DNA of 64,000 bases from Trypanosoma brucei gambiense DAL972 (GCF_000210295.1 NC_026740.1:751691-815690); one strand, 5' to 3'; shown: positions 10,364 to 23,267, counted from the first letter of the stretch. Made by a program: numbers and translations. The notes: generated by a model from the letters alone, not told the origin.

Positions 10364-11581
10364 TTAATTCCTGCCCCTCCCTTCCCCTTTTTCAATACCA
10401 CGATCGGTACCATTGGTTCCATAAGGGTTGTAATGCCAGCGCTCCCGACCACCTTTACCGTTTCGAGTCACCACCACAATGTTTGGTGTCATGCCGCAAC
10501 CCTGCTCAGTCAAGCAATCACCAGATGTGCTGGGATCGACGTCGAGCGATAAGTTGTCCGAAGGAAAGAACGTACTCGAGACCTGGCGCATGTGAATGTC
10601 ACTTACCTGCCGTGAAAGCGAAAAAGGGATATGCGCCTGTCCACAGTCCACAACGGAATGAGCTTCGGTGCAGGAGCTGGGATCGCAGCATCTCACAACT
10701 GCGGGTTGAGTAGTAACGGAGGCATCTCCAAGTGTCACGCTGCGATTGGCCCCAAACAGTGAACCTGTTGGGCTTCCGGGACACGTCCAGCCACCCGAGA
10801 CGGGAGTCGGTGCATCGCAGGCAGCCGCTGCTGCAGGTGGAGGTGGCATAGAGGTACCGGAGGCAGTCACGACAAAACAACCGCCGGAAGGTGAGGAGGA
10901 AGGAGGTTTCTTCCATGAACGCGGGCGCTGACCCAGTGTGAGGCCCCGATCACACCTCGCCACTTCCTTGCAGATGTGGAGGTAATTACACTCCTCCGCG
11001 TAGCGGCAGCGATCCTGCACGTGTAGGCGGCAGAGCGTAATATCACCAGCCTCCAGCACAAGGCACGATGGGGGAGTGCCGAATGCACGACTTTCCCACT
11101 GAGCCCCATCTTGTCCCTCCGCTTGGGGTGTGGAATGAAAAAGAGCGTCCAGCAACCGCGAAATGGGAGTGGTGTAACTGAAACGGGCGAGTGGAATGTA
11201 GCCGCCTCCGTAGGTCGCATCCGGGACGTGAACCACAACGCGCGACATCCATGATCGGTTATCCAGGGCATTGACGTAATCACGGTCCCCATGCAGCGCA
11301 CAGCATATGGGTAGATAGTCCACTTGACTTCGAAGCGCAGCCACAACATTCAGCGCAGCATGCACCTGATGGCACTGGGTACCCTGCCGGCAGCGTCCAT
11401 CCAGGAACAGCAAGCAAAGGCTCGGGATTGTTGTGCGTTGGTGCGCCCGGGTGGGGTACACGCAACTGAGTGGGATCCGTAATTTGCGCGTGGCGGGATC
11501 CACAACGACCATGCACTCAACACCTTTTTGAAAACACATGATATCCCTCCTGGTTTCGAGTGGCGAGGCTACGAGCTGCAT
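10364..11581 (-). CDS. ZC3H20: CCCH zinc-finger RNA-binding protein ZC3H20
   Basis: The frame opens at a GTG (11641); the first ATG is at 11581, giving 405 residues. Two CCCH fingers are present: C56-x7-C-x5-C-x3-H74 (within [19 protein letters not shown]) and C184-x7-C-x5-C-x3-H202 (within [19 protein letters not shown]), with a conserved CCALHGD block between them. Near the C-terminus is WHYNPYG, a variant of the MKT1-binding motif. From the literature, ZC3H20 stabilises and promotes translation of specific mRNAs and is needed for bloodstream-to-procyclic differentiation. It is the first of three paralogues in the leftward unit. The finger region shares 188 identical nucleotides with ZC3H21. 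The middle is rich in P, S and T and probably disordered. Confidence 0.88.
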   Translation of the reverse strand: MQLVASPLETRRDIMCFQKGVECMVVVDPATRKLRIPLSCVYPTRAHQRTTIPSLCLLFLDGRCRQGTQCHQVHAALNVVAALRSQVDYLPICCALHGDRDYVNALDNRSWMSRVVVHVPDATYGGGYIPLARFSYTTPISRLLDALFHSTPQAEGQDGAQWESRAFGTPPSCLVLEAGDITLCRLHVQDRCRYAEECNYLHICKEVARCDRGLTLGQRPRSWKKPPSSSPSGGCFVVTASGTSMPPPPAAAAACDAPTPVSGGWTCPGSPTGSLFGANRSVTLGDASVTTQPAVVRCCDPSSCTEAHSVVDCGQAHIPFSLSRQVSDIHMRQVSSTFFPSDNLSLDVDPSTSGDCLTEQGCGMTPNIVVVTRNGKGGRERWHYNPYGTNGTDRGIEKGEGRGRN

Positions 11582-12752
11582 AATTGTACCTTCGGTTGTA
11601 TCTAAGGTCACCTTCACAGTCTTATTCGTTGCTCTTTGCACCTTTTTGGTGCTGGTTGGTGCTTATTGCTGTTTCGGTCTTTCTCAGGACAACCTACAGT
11701 CGGTGGTTCAACCCTATGCTATCCGACGAACTTATGTATTCTTTTTCTTTAGCTTGATTATTTTGGTTGTTCTCTGCTGTTGGGCTCTTTACTTTTGTAA
11801 ATTCAAGCGCGTACGCGGCGGAAGCTGTGATTAATCACAACGAGATGGAGATAACGACAATAATAGTGATAATAACAAGAGGACGAGAGAAGAAGTGAAA
11901 TGGGAGCAAGAAGTGTGGCAGTTAAAAGGGGGGAAAGGGGGTAACCAAGACAAATAGAACTCCAGCGGGTTAGGAATCCAGCACCCAACACCTACACAGC
12001 CCATCGCACAGCTCATTTCATGGATGATGAGGAAAGAAGAAGAAGAGGGAAACAGATAATGAAGAGAAAGTGGGGACAAGGCGGCACAAATAACAATGAT
12101 AAAAAGGCAAAGAGTAAAACATTTGAAACGCCACAAATACATAAATATATGTATAAAGAAATGCACATAGTTTAATAATAATAATATAAGGAGGTCATAG
12201 TACCTAGTCTATCACCACTTCACCAGCAACAGCCACCCACGCGAAATGTTTCAGGAAAACTGTGCACAAAGATCCGAACACACACATGCATCTGAATGAA
12301 GCTGCACACAGTAATATATATATACTTATTTTTTTTTCGAAAAAAAAAAGGGGAAACGCGCACCTATAAGTATTTGTGGTGGCGTTTGTGTGTGTTTACT
12401 TACCTTTTACCATCGTAACCTCCTCAGAATTCTATTACTCACCTTTCTGTTACCCCACGGGCACCGCGCAACCACTTGGTGATTATTCTCTCGTAGTCAG
12501 TAAGTCATCATTACTTCCGTTACCGCGCAATAGCATAAGAAAAAAGAAAAGGACTTTCCCTCACACTTCCATTCCTTTCCTTTCCTTTTGGTTCCCTAAC
12601 ATTTCTTCCTTTCTTAATCTCTATTTCGCTTACGCAGATACATAATGCCTTAAATTTCCTTCAAAGCAACCCGATGCTACAACCAAGTCAAAATAAGATG
12701 TAAAAGAACCAAAAGGCGGTAGACGGGGGACGGGAACTAAGATAGAGAAAGG

Positions 12753-12804
12753 AAATGAAAATGAAAATGAAAACGGGAATGGGAATGGGAATGGGAATGG
12801 GAAG
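12753..12804. repeat. Compound hexamer repeat (GAAAAT)n-(GGGAAT)n
   Basis: Three to four GAAAAT units pass directly into about five GGGAAT units, as if A-to-G changes had spread through half of the array. Confidence 0.85.
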
Positions 12805-13369
12805 AAAAAAACAAAAAGGGCAGCACAAACAAATAAATAAAAATAAATAAGATAAAAATAAAGAAACAACCGGTTAAAGAGAGTCGGGTTTTACCTCCTT
12901 TCCTCATTTCTTTTTCAATCGACACGTATGCAAATGCAAGAATGTGCGAATGAAATTGGCCCAAAAGTGCTATCAGAAGCAATATGAAAACGAAAAACGG
13001 TCCCCGAGTAGAGATAAAACGGAATTACGAACAGGTGGGGAAAAGAGTGCAGAAAAAAAAAATGAACGCGTGTTCATGTGTGTGGATTGTCCAAAAAAAA
13101 AAAATGACGAAAACACTTCGGCTGGGTTGAGGGAAACAAAAAAGAAATATATATATATATATAACAATTATAACTATAGTAACTATAATGATAGATCATT
13201 AATACCTCCGACTGCTGCTGTAATAAAAATAATAAAAATAATTATATTGAAATGAAGGCAGCAACGAAGTTGGGCAGGAAGAAAGGGAAATGGAAGAATG
13301 AATTTGAGAGAGGAAAAGAAAAGAGGAAGGCAAGCGCAATAAAAGAGACCTGGTAAATATATACATACA

Positions 13370-13372
<3 letters not shown>

Positions 13373-13413
<41 letters not shown>
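13373..13413. repeat. (TA)n microsatellite
   Basis: About 20 uninterrupted AT dinucleotides. Confidence 0.95.
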
Positions 13414-13419
<6 letters not shown>

Positions 13420-15156
13420 AAAAAAAAGTAACCGGTGCATTGTCGAAACAAATGTCCATTCACTAGTTAAAAAAAAAAAATTTAAACAGCAACAACACGA
13501 TAGGTACAAAATAAAACTTAAGAAAAAGATGAAAAAGGAAGAAGGTGTAATGGAGGAAGTCGTCGTAATGAATGAGTGAATGAATAACCGAGGTTTAGAA
13601 AAAAAAACACGAATGAAACAAACACAACGCACCGACGACTCCCCTAACCGCACATACAAAAAAAAAAACTACAAAAGTTAAAGAAGAAGAAAAAAGCTGA
13701 AGTTGTACCTAATGAGGAAATTTTTAAAAATCAGTTAAAACATAATAACTGATAATATTTATATGGAAATCGAAATCCCCCACAAATGGTACATTAATAT
13801 TACAGGGAAAGGGAATGGTTTTCAACAAAAAAAAAAAGAAAAAGAAACGCCTCTCTACCGTATTAAACAAGGAACGGGATAACATCACATATGCACACAT
13901 GTAAAGGCATCTCACCACTTTATTGTCACAGCCGACAAACTTATATCCATCCCACTCATTCACTCACTCAGTCAGTCAGTCAGTTAGCCAATCATTCCTT
14001 TATTTACTCAACAGCTTCAAACAAACACGCGTAAAAACACGCGCCCACACATAGGAAATAAAGAAGAAAAAAAAGAAATTCAGTTCGTCCGGAAAAAAAA
14101 ACAGGAACACACACCGTGATCCTGTTACTTCCCATTTTTTCCCCCGACTCCAATAGATATTTATTTTCTTTAATATCTCTTGATATCATTTATTTTTTAT
14201 ATTTAATTATCAAAAGGGTAAAAGAAAAACAAGGAGGAGAAACCATGCGCTACTTCACCCCTCTCCCTTTCCTTCAGTGCCTGGTGGCACTGTTTGACGT
14301 TATACAAAAAATATATTTTTCACCTCTCCTTATTTTTTGTCCCGCCCCTTCCCAGCTCGCAATACGGGGTACAATTCGATCAATTCAGAAGCACACAGAT
14401 GGGGAGAAAAAGATGAGCAGGTGCAAACAATAATAAATTAAACAAATAAAACCGCACCCTCAAGTCCACAGATACCGAACGAGAAGATTAAAAGGCAAAG
14501 ATACGCGTATGCTTGTCAGCCAATTCTTCTTCACTTTTGCAGTAGTTTCGTTCTTATATTAAGATGCCTCACCTGAAGGGGAAACAGATAAACGACAGGA
14601 TACAACACAATGGGGAAGAGCAAAATAAAATAAATAGAAATGCAGCACAGTTAAGCATCACACAACTCTAATAATAATAATAATAATAACCATTATACTG
14701 CTGTTTCTTCCCACCTGTTTCTCCCTCACTCATTCCTATCAAATGTTAAGTTACCTACACATTCCTTTCTTACACAAAGAAACAAATGACACATGCCCTT
14801 TCACACGTCAGTAAGTTTCTCCTTTTCTTATATATTTCTCTTCCATACCCTTTTATGTACAGTGAAACGCTTAAATACTTTCTTCTTTCCTTCACTTCTC
14901 TTTGCATCTCATTCATATGTTTCGCTGCTTCTCTCCTCTCTTCTTTTCTCCGGTTCACTCCGATATCAACGAAGACATCTACCAAGTACAACCCCACAGG
15001 ACCCGAAATGAGAGAAAGCACAAATGAAGCGATAGAAGAGGCAGAGTAGGAAGCACAAAAGGTGAGTTCACACCCGCTTCACAAAAATGAAACATTTCTT
15101 TTTTCTTATTTCGTATTATTCTCTACGACAGTATCCTTTACCCAAAAATAAAAAAA

Positions 15157-15160
<4 letters not shown>

Positions 15161-15203
<43 letters not shown>
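15161..15203. repeat. (TA)n microsatellite
   Basis: About 21 uninterrupted AT dinucleotides, followed by ATA/AAT triplets. Confidence 0.95.
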
Positions 15204-15207
<4 letters not shown>

Positions 15208-15613
15208 CATAATAATAATAATATAATCCAAACATAAAAAGGGAGATTTACGCTCCTTCAACACCCCTCCCCTCCCCTCCTCACCCCTTACCATCATCCA
15301 GTAATGTTGCCATATGTACAAATAGAACAGTTGTATTAACAAAAAAAAAGATGACAGCGATGCTAACATAAGTTATTTGCCGCAAGAAGGGAGTAACGAA
15401 CGCATATAGCCGAGTGACAACAAAAATAACAAAAAAAAATAGAAACAACGTGTTCCCACAAAAAAAAATGAGAAGGAAATATACAAGAGCTATAAGAGAA
15501 ACATGGAAAAATTATAATAACAAAATAAAATAAAACGGAGAAAGATGCACTACAAAAGTTATAACCAAATAATAACGAAAGTGGTGGTATGGAAGGGAAC
15601 TTCTTCACAATGC

Positions 15614-16999
15614 TCAATCGCTGATTCCTCCCGTTGGAGTCACACCGTATGGATTGTGTTGCCAGGCGCGTGCAGAGACAGACGCTGAAGACACCGACTC
15701 GACCGGCTGTGGAACTGATGACGAAGTCCCATTGGGGCAAAGGTGAGTGGAGGAGCACTCATCTCCGGGACAGAAATAACAATTAGGTCCGTCACTACCG
15801 TAACCGTTCCGGCTGCCGTACGCGTAACCGTTGCAACCGGAATAATTGTTGTAGTCAGCGTAATGGCAGTCGCTGCACGACCCAACGAATGCGCATGGTG
15901 CGCACCCAGACTCAGGTGAGCTCCAGCGATCCCAGCAGCCTCCGGCCCCATACATTGCTGCATCCTCCCTTGCTGCTGCTGTTGTTGTTGTTGAGGTTGT
16001 TGTGGAAGAATAGCAACGCGGAACTCCGGGGTGCCCTTGGACAAATCGGGGGGCGAGGGACGGCAATGGTGCAGCATCCATGCGACTTTCCATGTAGGCA
16101 CCGGTGGGGTACCGCCCAGAAACCCAAGAGCAGTCGCTGTTAATATCCGACACGGCGTTATAACTCATTGAGCCCTCGTACGATCGAAGGGGGAATGGCG
16201 TCTGGTATTCAACCGTGGGGTATGAAAGGGGCCTTCCACGTACACGTTGTTGACGGGAGACCGAAACGAATACAGAACCCTTCTTTGCTCCTCGTGCGCC
16301 GGGTTCTCCCCCATCACGCGCCTGTGACGTGAGCGAGTAATCACCGCTGCCATTATTGACATCGACAACAATTTCTTTGCAGATATGAAGGAAGATGCAC
16401 TCCTCCGCGTATCGGCAGCGGTCCAGCGTGTGAAGGCCACATATTTTAAAGTCACATGCGTTTAAGACCATCCGCTTTGGATGTCCCCCACCATCAACTG
16501 CCGCAACACTGACGCCACTCTCGAGGCGAGCGTTGACTTCCCTCAATATCCTGGAAATGGGAGTGGTGTAACTGAAACGGGCGAGTGGAATGTAGCCGCC
16601 TCCGTAGGTCGCATCCGGGACGTGAACCACAACGCGCGACATCCATGATCGGTTATCCAGGGCATTGACGTAATCACGGTCCCCATGCAGCGCACAGCAT
16701 ATGGGTAGATAGTCCACTTGACTTCGAAGCGCAGCCACAACGTCCAGCGCAGCGTGCACCTGATGGCACTGGGTACCCTGCCGGCATCGTCCATTTAAAA
16801 ACAACTGGCAAAGGCTCGGGATTGTCGTGCGTTGTTGCGCCTGGGTTGGGTACACGCAACTGAGTGGGATCAGTAATTTGCGGGTGGCGGGATCCACAAC
16901 CGTCAAGCACAAAACGCCCTTTTCGTCGAGAGCAAGGTGCCTTTCACCACCGGCTGGTGCGTTTACCGAAAAGTAGCGATGAGATTGTGGATGGCTCAT
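15614..16999 (-). CDS. ZC3H21: CCCH zinc-finger RNA-binding protein ZC3H21
   Basis: The frame opens at a GTG (17107); the first ATG (16999) gives 461 residues starting [10 protein letters not shown]. The CCCH fingers are C64-x7-C-x5-C-x3-H82 and C187-x7-C-x5-C-x3-H205. The C-terminal third has a threonine run (STTTSTTTT), a Tyr/Asn/Gly-rich stretch typical of low-complexity RNA-binding proteins, and ends with WQHNPYG, a full match to the MKT1-binding motif. The CALHGD block and surrounding 63 codons are identical to ZC3H20. In the literature ZC3H21 is a procyclic-form mRNA-binding protein with a role overlapping ZC3H20. Codon position and homology both support the downstream ATG rather than the GTG. 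Confidence 0.87.
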   Translation of the reverse strand: MSHPQSHRYFSVNAPAGGERHLALDEKGVLCLTVVDPATRKLLIPLSCVYPTQAQQRTTIPSLCQLFLNGRCRQGTQCHQVHAALDVVAALRSQVDYLPICCALHGDRDYVNALDNRSWMSRVVVHVPDATYGGGYIPLARFSYTTPISRILREVNARLESGVSVAAVDGGGHPKRMVLNACDFKICGLHTLDRCRYAEECIFLHICKEIVVDVNNGSGDYSLTSQARDGGEPGARGAKKGSVFVSVSRQQRVRGRPLSYPTVEYQTPFPLRSYEGSMSYNAVSDINSDCSWVSGRYPTGAYMESRMDAAPLPSLAPRFVQGHPGVPRCYSSTTTSTTTTAAAREDAAMYGAGGCWDRWSSPESGCAPCAFVGSCSDCHYADYNNYSGCNGYAYGSRNGYGSDGPNCYFCPGDECSSTHLCPNGTSSSVPQPVESVSSASVSARAWQHNPYGVTPTGGISD

Positions 17000-17106
17000 A
17001 ATGGTGTCCCGGTACTGTAGTGACCTCTCTTCCTGGCGTTCAGTTGAAACTCCTCTATGTTCTTTTTCGATGGCTTTAGTACTCCTCGCGCGGTCTCTCC
17101 CACTCA

Positions 17107-17109
<3 letters not shown>

Positions 17110-17137
<28 letters not shown>

Positions 17138-17138
17138 T
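17110..17138. repeat. (TA)n microsatellite
   Basis: About 14 uninterrupted TA dinucleotides, about 110 bp upstream of the ZC3H21 start codon (the gene is on the minus strand), so probably in its 5' leader or splice region. Confidence 0.9.
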
Positions 17139-19402
17139 GCCTTGCTGAGTGCGCTTTGCTTCCTTCAAATTATGAGCTCCAACTATACGTGCGCAAACCT
17201 TGTCTTCCGGACTATTTTTTATACGAATAAGTAGCCAGACAACGTAACTAACTCTGTCTTTGTTCTTACCTTTGTTATGATGACTTGTGAACTTCCGTTA
17301 GTTGTTCCATTAGTTGAGGGCAGGGGAGATGGAAAGTATTTGAAATAATCTCGAGGCAACCAAGTGCAAAGTAATTTGTGACGACGACTCGAACAAATGG
17401 AACTACACCGCTGCTCGCAGTGCTCTCGATTACACACCTATTTTCGCATTGTCGTTTTGTCGTTGTTTCAAGCCCCTTTCCCTTCTTTATATAAATATAT
17501 AAATATATATATATATATACTGTCCTTTGTTTTGCTCTCCTTGAAGGATCCATTAGCTGAGTCAGTAGATGACATGCACAGACTTCAAATAAACAAGTAA
17601 AAATAAATAATGGGGAATCGGATTTGTTTTTTACAGCCCGGCGGGAAAAAAAAGCCAGGAGCCAAAGGGGCAAAAAAAAAAAAAAAAGACGAACAAACAA
17701 CGCGAGCGGAGGGCGATAAGTGCAGAATTGGCATGCATGTGTTTGCGCATATATGAGACAAAAGAAGAGAGAAGTTGATTAGATGAAGAACGGCAATACG
17801 CAATGGCCACAAAAAGTTTAATATACCAAATATGCTGGCTTCATGCATTCAATATATTCTTCACCATTCTACCGCTTCTCTTCGCGCAGTACATATAATT
17901 CCGTCGCATGCGTACACTTCCACACACGATGTTATTGATCTCGATATTACAAGTTAACCACAAAAATAAGGGGAAGGGAAAATAAAAGCACGCGTATGCA
18001 AACACATACACGTATATGTATATATCGAAAAGTTATTTTCAAAAAAATCATCAAGGGACATTTGCTTCAGTGGTCTCACATACAGTCCCTTTGTTTTTTT
18101 CCCTTTTCCGCAGTGATTCTGTTTCTCGCTTCGTCCCAACTCGTGTTATTATTTTTTTTATCTGTGTTTTTATTTGGCCGTCTCCTTTCACCTTCTATTT
18201 GGGCAAGCTGCTTTTATTGGTACATTTTTTTAAATTTTTTTGATTGTGGCTGCGGTGCCTTTTCTGTTTATTATTACTCTCTTTCCCTCACTCTTCACTC
18301 CCCTCTTCCTCATCCTCCTTAACGATTTATTTAATGCTCGCTGATTGTGTTGAAGACTTAAAGATAATATAAAACAATAAAATATAATAAATAAAAAAAT
18401 ATCAAGTGAATGCTAAGGGGAAATGGTAATTTTTTTAAAATTTTTGCCTCTCCCTTCGGACTACACCACATCTGTAAAAATGCCGTAGTCCGCACCTTTC
18501 AAAGCCCAAAAACAAAAAACATATAACATATAAAAAGGAGAAAATAGTGTCGGATTTTCCGAAAAAATAGTGCGAGAAAACACAAGTGATTGATGGTCCC
18601 CTTGTCTTCCTTTCTGTTTCAACCATACGGATGATTTTCTCTCACGTCGTTACTTCTGGTGTTTTTTTTTCATTTCTTTTTTTTTGTAAAGGGAAAAATA
18701 ATGTGTGGGACTTTTCCATATTTTTTTCCATCCTTGTGAGTTTATCTTCACTTCATTACCTTCAAATCACTCTACTGGTTTTTTCCTTCAATCATTAAAT
18801 AAAAACAAAAAAGAATTAAGGGGAGCCGAGGACGCAAAAACTTCACAAACGCATACAGTAATTTCTGAAAGAAATGTGCGCTTGGAGTGTGATACAAATG
18901 GCACGTTCCACACTATCCTACATTCTCAAATGTAAAAAATAAAATAAAACAAAACGCGACGATGGGTTGAAGAAATGGTATGAATGAAAGGCAACGAACA
19001 GAAAATGGAATTGAATAGAACGGGCGAGAGTGGAGCAAAACAAAAAAGAAAGTGTTCAAAAAGTAAGGACGCATATTTTATTATTTTTTTTTTCTCCCTC
19101 CTCCATCCCTCCGCAATATTCATCCCTCTTTTTACAGCACAATCCACTGTTGCGTACTTTCCGCATATAAAAGTCACGCATTTCCATCTTATGCTCCCTA
19201 CTCCTCCTCATTATTTCATTGTGAACTTTCCATTTCACCTATCCTGTATGTTTCTCTCCACCACTTTTACTCACGCTGCAGGCCCGCACCCTCACACGCA
19301 CACACATGTTCCTCTCCTCTTTTTTTTTTGTCTTATATTATGTTCGCTATTCATTGTTACACCGTTGTTTACTATTTGAAATAATAATAATAATGGTTAA
19401 AA

Positions 19403-19424
19403 TGTACATATGTACGTATGTACA
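19403..19424. repeat. Perfect 8-bp inverted repeat containing Pumilio-like sites
   Basis: TGTACATA, six bases, then TATGTACA. Both strands therefore carry TGTACATA, which fits the PUF-protein consensus UGUANAUA. The repeat lies in the presumed 3' UTR of ZC3H22. Confidence 0.6.
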
Positions 19425-20152
19425 TATTTTAATATATATTCATTTATACTTATTTTTAATTCATATACGTGCTTGCATGTTTGATCATCAGCGTTGGAGC
19501 CATATTTTTCCAATCCGCATTATCATCCGTTTCTTCCACTGATGTTGTTTCCTTTTCTCCTCCTTTTTCGCTTTCCCTTTCGTTTCCTTTTTTTTTTCTT
19601 TTGTTACGCTCTGTTCTGTTCTGTACTTTGTTTGGCTGTTCTGCTTCACTCACCATCATGAAACCAAAGTTGCTCCACTTATTTCGTTTCACCTCTGCAA
19701 AATGTAAATAAATAAATAAATTTCCTTATTTGAGTTCAGTCATACCAGATGAATTACTGATTTAAAACGAATTTGACCAACAAATGACTGCCCGTCTCCC
19801 ACATACTCACGCATATACGAACATACGCAGTTGCCTTAGTATATATTTTGTCCACACACTCCTCTTCTTTCTTTTTTTTTTTGTTTTGTTTTTGCCATTT
19901 GCTTTACTTTTTTTTTCAAAAAAAAAACTATTTGCTCTCTTCATTGCATACACCCACCTATACACAATACATATATATATATATTAGTTTGCACCTGTAT
20001 GTGGATTTAATTCAACACAATATAATTTATTACTTTCACTCTTCTCCCTGTCTGTACTCGTCACCAAATCGCTCGCTTCGCCGGATGCCGCTGTTGCCAT
20101 TGAAATTAATATTTTATATCCTTTTCTTTCTTATCTTATCCCCCCGTCCACA

Positions 20153-20155
<3 letters not shown>

Positions 20156-20182
<27 letters not shown>
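20156..20182. repeat. (CA)n microsatellite
   Basis: About 13 CA dinucleotides, read as (GT)n on the transcribed strand. Confidence 0.9.
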
Positions 20183-20183
<1 letters not shown>

Positions 20184-23100
20184 CACCCTGCCACAAAATG
20201 CATCCCACACACACAAAAAAAACAAAAAAAAGAAAGAAAACACGAAAAAAGAAAAAGAGAGAGCGACCCCGATAATTAAAGTTAAAATCATTTAAAAAAA
20301 AAAAGAGTAAGACAGAAACACAAACATAAACATAATCCTGCATTATGCGCCTAAGGCCGTATTCGTCCATGATATGGAATATTATGGAGGAGGGAAGGAA
20401 AAACAAAGCAAAACAACATTCATTCACAACAGACCAAAGCAGTTACTCACAGTAGCATGGAACCAGCGGGGGAAAGGGGGGTTTAAAAAAACAAAAAAAA
20501 GAAAAAGAAATACAAATGGAAAAATGAAAGAAAACAGGAAGAAACACAAAAAAAAAAAGGAACAAGAACAAGAACAGGGGAAAAGGAGGGAAAGGATGGA
20601 AAGGAGGTGACTTATTCGGTCAATGACCGGGAAAAAAAATAAAAAATAAGAAAAGCAAAAGAGAAAATTAAAGAATAGCAAACAAAACAAAGAATGGAAT
20701 GGAATGAGAAACGGGTAATGAGATTGGAGAGACACGAATATATTCGGTCACTTGACACCAACACCCGTAGGGGGTAAGGGGAATTTGATGATGGGAATTT
20801 GATGACAAACAAACGTACGAATGACTCGCGGTCAAAATAAATAAAAACGTTAAATGAAAAGAGGGTTAATAGACAAGAAAATAATTATAATCATAATTGT
20901 GCTAACAATAACACACCACCGATTTCATCACACCGGCCATTTCTCCCGTGCTCACACTCATGGCTTTCAACGGCGTGGAAAAAAAAAAGAAAATTTTAAA
21001 GTAGAAATAAAAGGAAAGGAAAATAAATGCACAGATTGCATCCACCATTTGAGAAGACATCACGTTGACTCTTTATCTCCTTGTTATTATCATCATTTCA
21101 TTGTTCTTAATAATAATAATAAAAGGTAAAATATGAAGAAAAAAAGTGGAAAGTGGTCCTTTCGAGAGTTAATTATCTTACATCTAAGTGTTCAGACAGC
21201 ATAAGTTAACCACGAATTCGATGACGAGAAAGAAAAAATAAATAATGAAATGAAGTAGTTATTGCGTTCTTTCATAAATTTATGTATGCATATTCGATCT
21301 GACTTCATCTTCCTTAAATCTCTTTCTTCTTTTTTCTTCCACCCGTACGCTCCCGTTCGCTCCGCAGGCCCCTCGACCTTTCCACTGGTGTTATCGTTGC
21401 GGTTATTTTATTATCGTTATCTTTTTGTTCCGCTCAAATGGCGAAAAGGTGGTGCGGCGAAGAACAGTCAAAGATACAAATATTTATATTGTGTTAATTT
21501 TCTTTTTGAAATATATGTATATATAATAAGGTGTGTAGAAATCGTTTGTCTTTCCTTACGTTCGCATCACGGTTTTATTCTACATGGACATCTGTCGAGG
21601 AAGCGAGATACTAACGTGATGGGAAGGAAGAATAAAACAAGAAAAGGTGGAACAAACGCAGAACCAAACAAAAAACAAAGAGAAAACTATCAACCAAATA
21701 AAAAAAAGGGGGAAAGAAAAATCATTATCATGAAAAAGCTGCGCGATCCGCGGCCCGATCCCTTTTCTTTAATTCTCCTCCCGCTCCTCCCGTTACGCCC
21801 ACGGAAGGGTAAAATAAAAAATAACAAAACGCTGAGTGGCTGAGGGTGTCAAATAGGCGGGCTCATAATAATAATAGTAATAAATAATATATATTTATAT
21901 TTGATATTTGATATTTGTAGAAGGGGCTTGGAAATTAATAAAAGGTTGGGAATGGAGATGGAAAGGGAGAAGGAAAAATAAATGGTAACAAACAAGACGA
22001 GGAAAAGAAGTAAAATAAAAGAGTTTGAAAACAAAATAAATAGGGGGAACGTGACAGAGAGGAGAACGGGAAGATTAAATAAAATAATATCCATACGCTC
22101 TCTGTTTCACCTTTCCCCCATGCACACACACACACACATGCATATATATCACTTTCTTTGCTTGCAAAATATATATATCAATCCCACTGGGCAGGCCTCA
22201 CAAACAACCACGTGGTAAATTTTTCTAGCATCTGTTTGGATAGCGGTTATTATTTTTATTATTATTTGTGTGTGTAAAACCCCCTCCTTCACCACCGATA
22301 ATTCACCTCGAGTCTCTCCATCATCCCACTTCCATTCCCCTCAGCCTCCTCCCACCCCCATGGCCTGGACGGCTGTTATGAAACATACCGATGATAGGAG
22401 TCCTCATCATATCATTTTCGAAGTGGGAGGAATGAGGAAATGAAAGGGAGGATGGAGGCGGCCAAAAATAAATTCAAAAAATAAACAAATAATCAATATT
22501 TATGGAGGAAGAATGCTTAAATGGAAAATAAAACCAAACAAAAAATATACAAGTATGTAGTCAAGTAAATCATTGCTTAAAGGGGGTGACCAAAATTTGT
22601 AAACTGCACCCGTGGCAGCGAAGAGAGAAAAAAAGAGAGTAAGCCGCTTCTGGGTGTCCCTTCCTCCAAATTTTTAAAAGTTCGATCGCTCAATAGCTTT
22701 TACTTCGGTTTAAATAGCCTATGTTTCTCATTTTCCTCTTTTTTTTTGTTGTACTTTCCTTTTGCCTTCTTTTGTTTCCGATTTTTTCTTTCAGCTTCTA
22801 AAAATTTAACCTTTGTTCAAGCGACGGAGTGCGCCTTTGAGCCTTCCGTTGCCATTTACGGCCACCAAAACCCTTCATTTCGCCGCTCATTTCTCATTCC
22901 CTCCTCCCTCACTAATCCAGCACAATTCCCACGCAAGCATCGCTGCATTTTATGTGGTGCAGCTTCTGATGAGCAAAAACAAGCCAGCAGAGACGGGGAA
23001 ACTTCATTATTCAGAACGGGCAATGGAGCCTCAACCGTTATATATATGCGGAAACCATTAAGGGCTAAAGCTCAACGAAAGGACAACTCAATTAGCTATA

Positions 23101-23267
23101 TTCCATTCACGGCCGCCCCCCCCCCACAGGGTCAGTCGCGTTCACAAGCAAAAGAAATACAAAGGAAAAGGAAAACGAGAAGAGAAAAAGAAAGTACCGA
23201 CAGCCCTGCGACGCAACCATCCCTATTCCAATCGCCATTCTCTTGTTACTTTTTTTCTTTTCTTACC

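Larger units (their letters stand above)
11582..15613 (-). other. 4.0-kb spacer: ZC3H20 5' and ZC3H21 3' untranslated regions
   Basis: AT-rich, mostly purine-rich on the + strand, with no convincing gene. It contains simple repeats: GAAAAT then GGGAAT tandem hexamers at about 12753-12804, a (TA)n run at about 13373-13413, a CAGT run near 13967-13985, AAT triplets near 14671-14690, and a (TA)n run at about 15161-15203. Short frames here are Phe/Ser/Tyr-rich by composition. A long regulatory 3' UTR for ZC3H21, whose mRNA is known to be stage-specific, is the simplest reading. Confidence 0.55.
17000..23267 (-). other. 6.3-kb spacer: ZC3H21 5' and ZC3H22 3' untranslated regions
   Basis: I see no supportable gene. 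The DNA is AT-rich with alternating purine- and pyrimidine-rich blocks, (TA)n at about 17110-17138, an ATAT tract near 17490-17520, a (CA)n run at about 20156-20182, and an inverted repeat at 19403-19424. The longest frames (e.g. 21262-21843 and 22746-23285, + strand) are antisense to the unit and compositionally biased. This is a very long gap for this genome and probably holds an unusually long 3' UTR. Confidence 0.5.

Noticed and set aside
9863..10552. 229-residue + strand frame, Phe/Ser/Leu-rich
   Set aside because: Composition is that of a pyrimidine tract and its 3' end overlaps ZC3H20 on the other strand.
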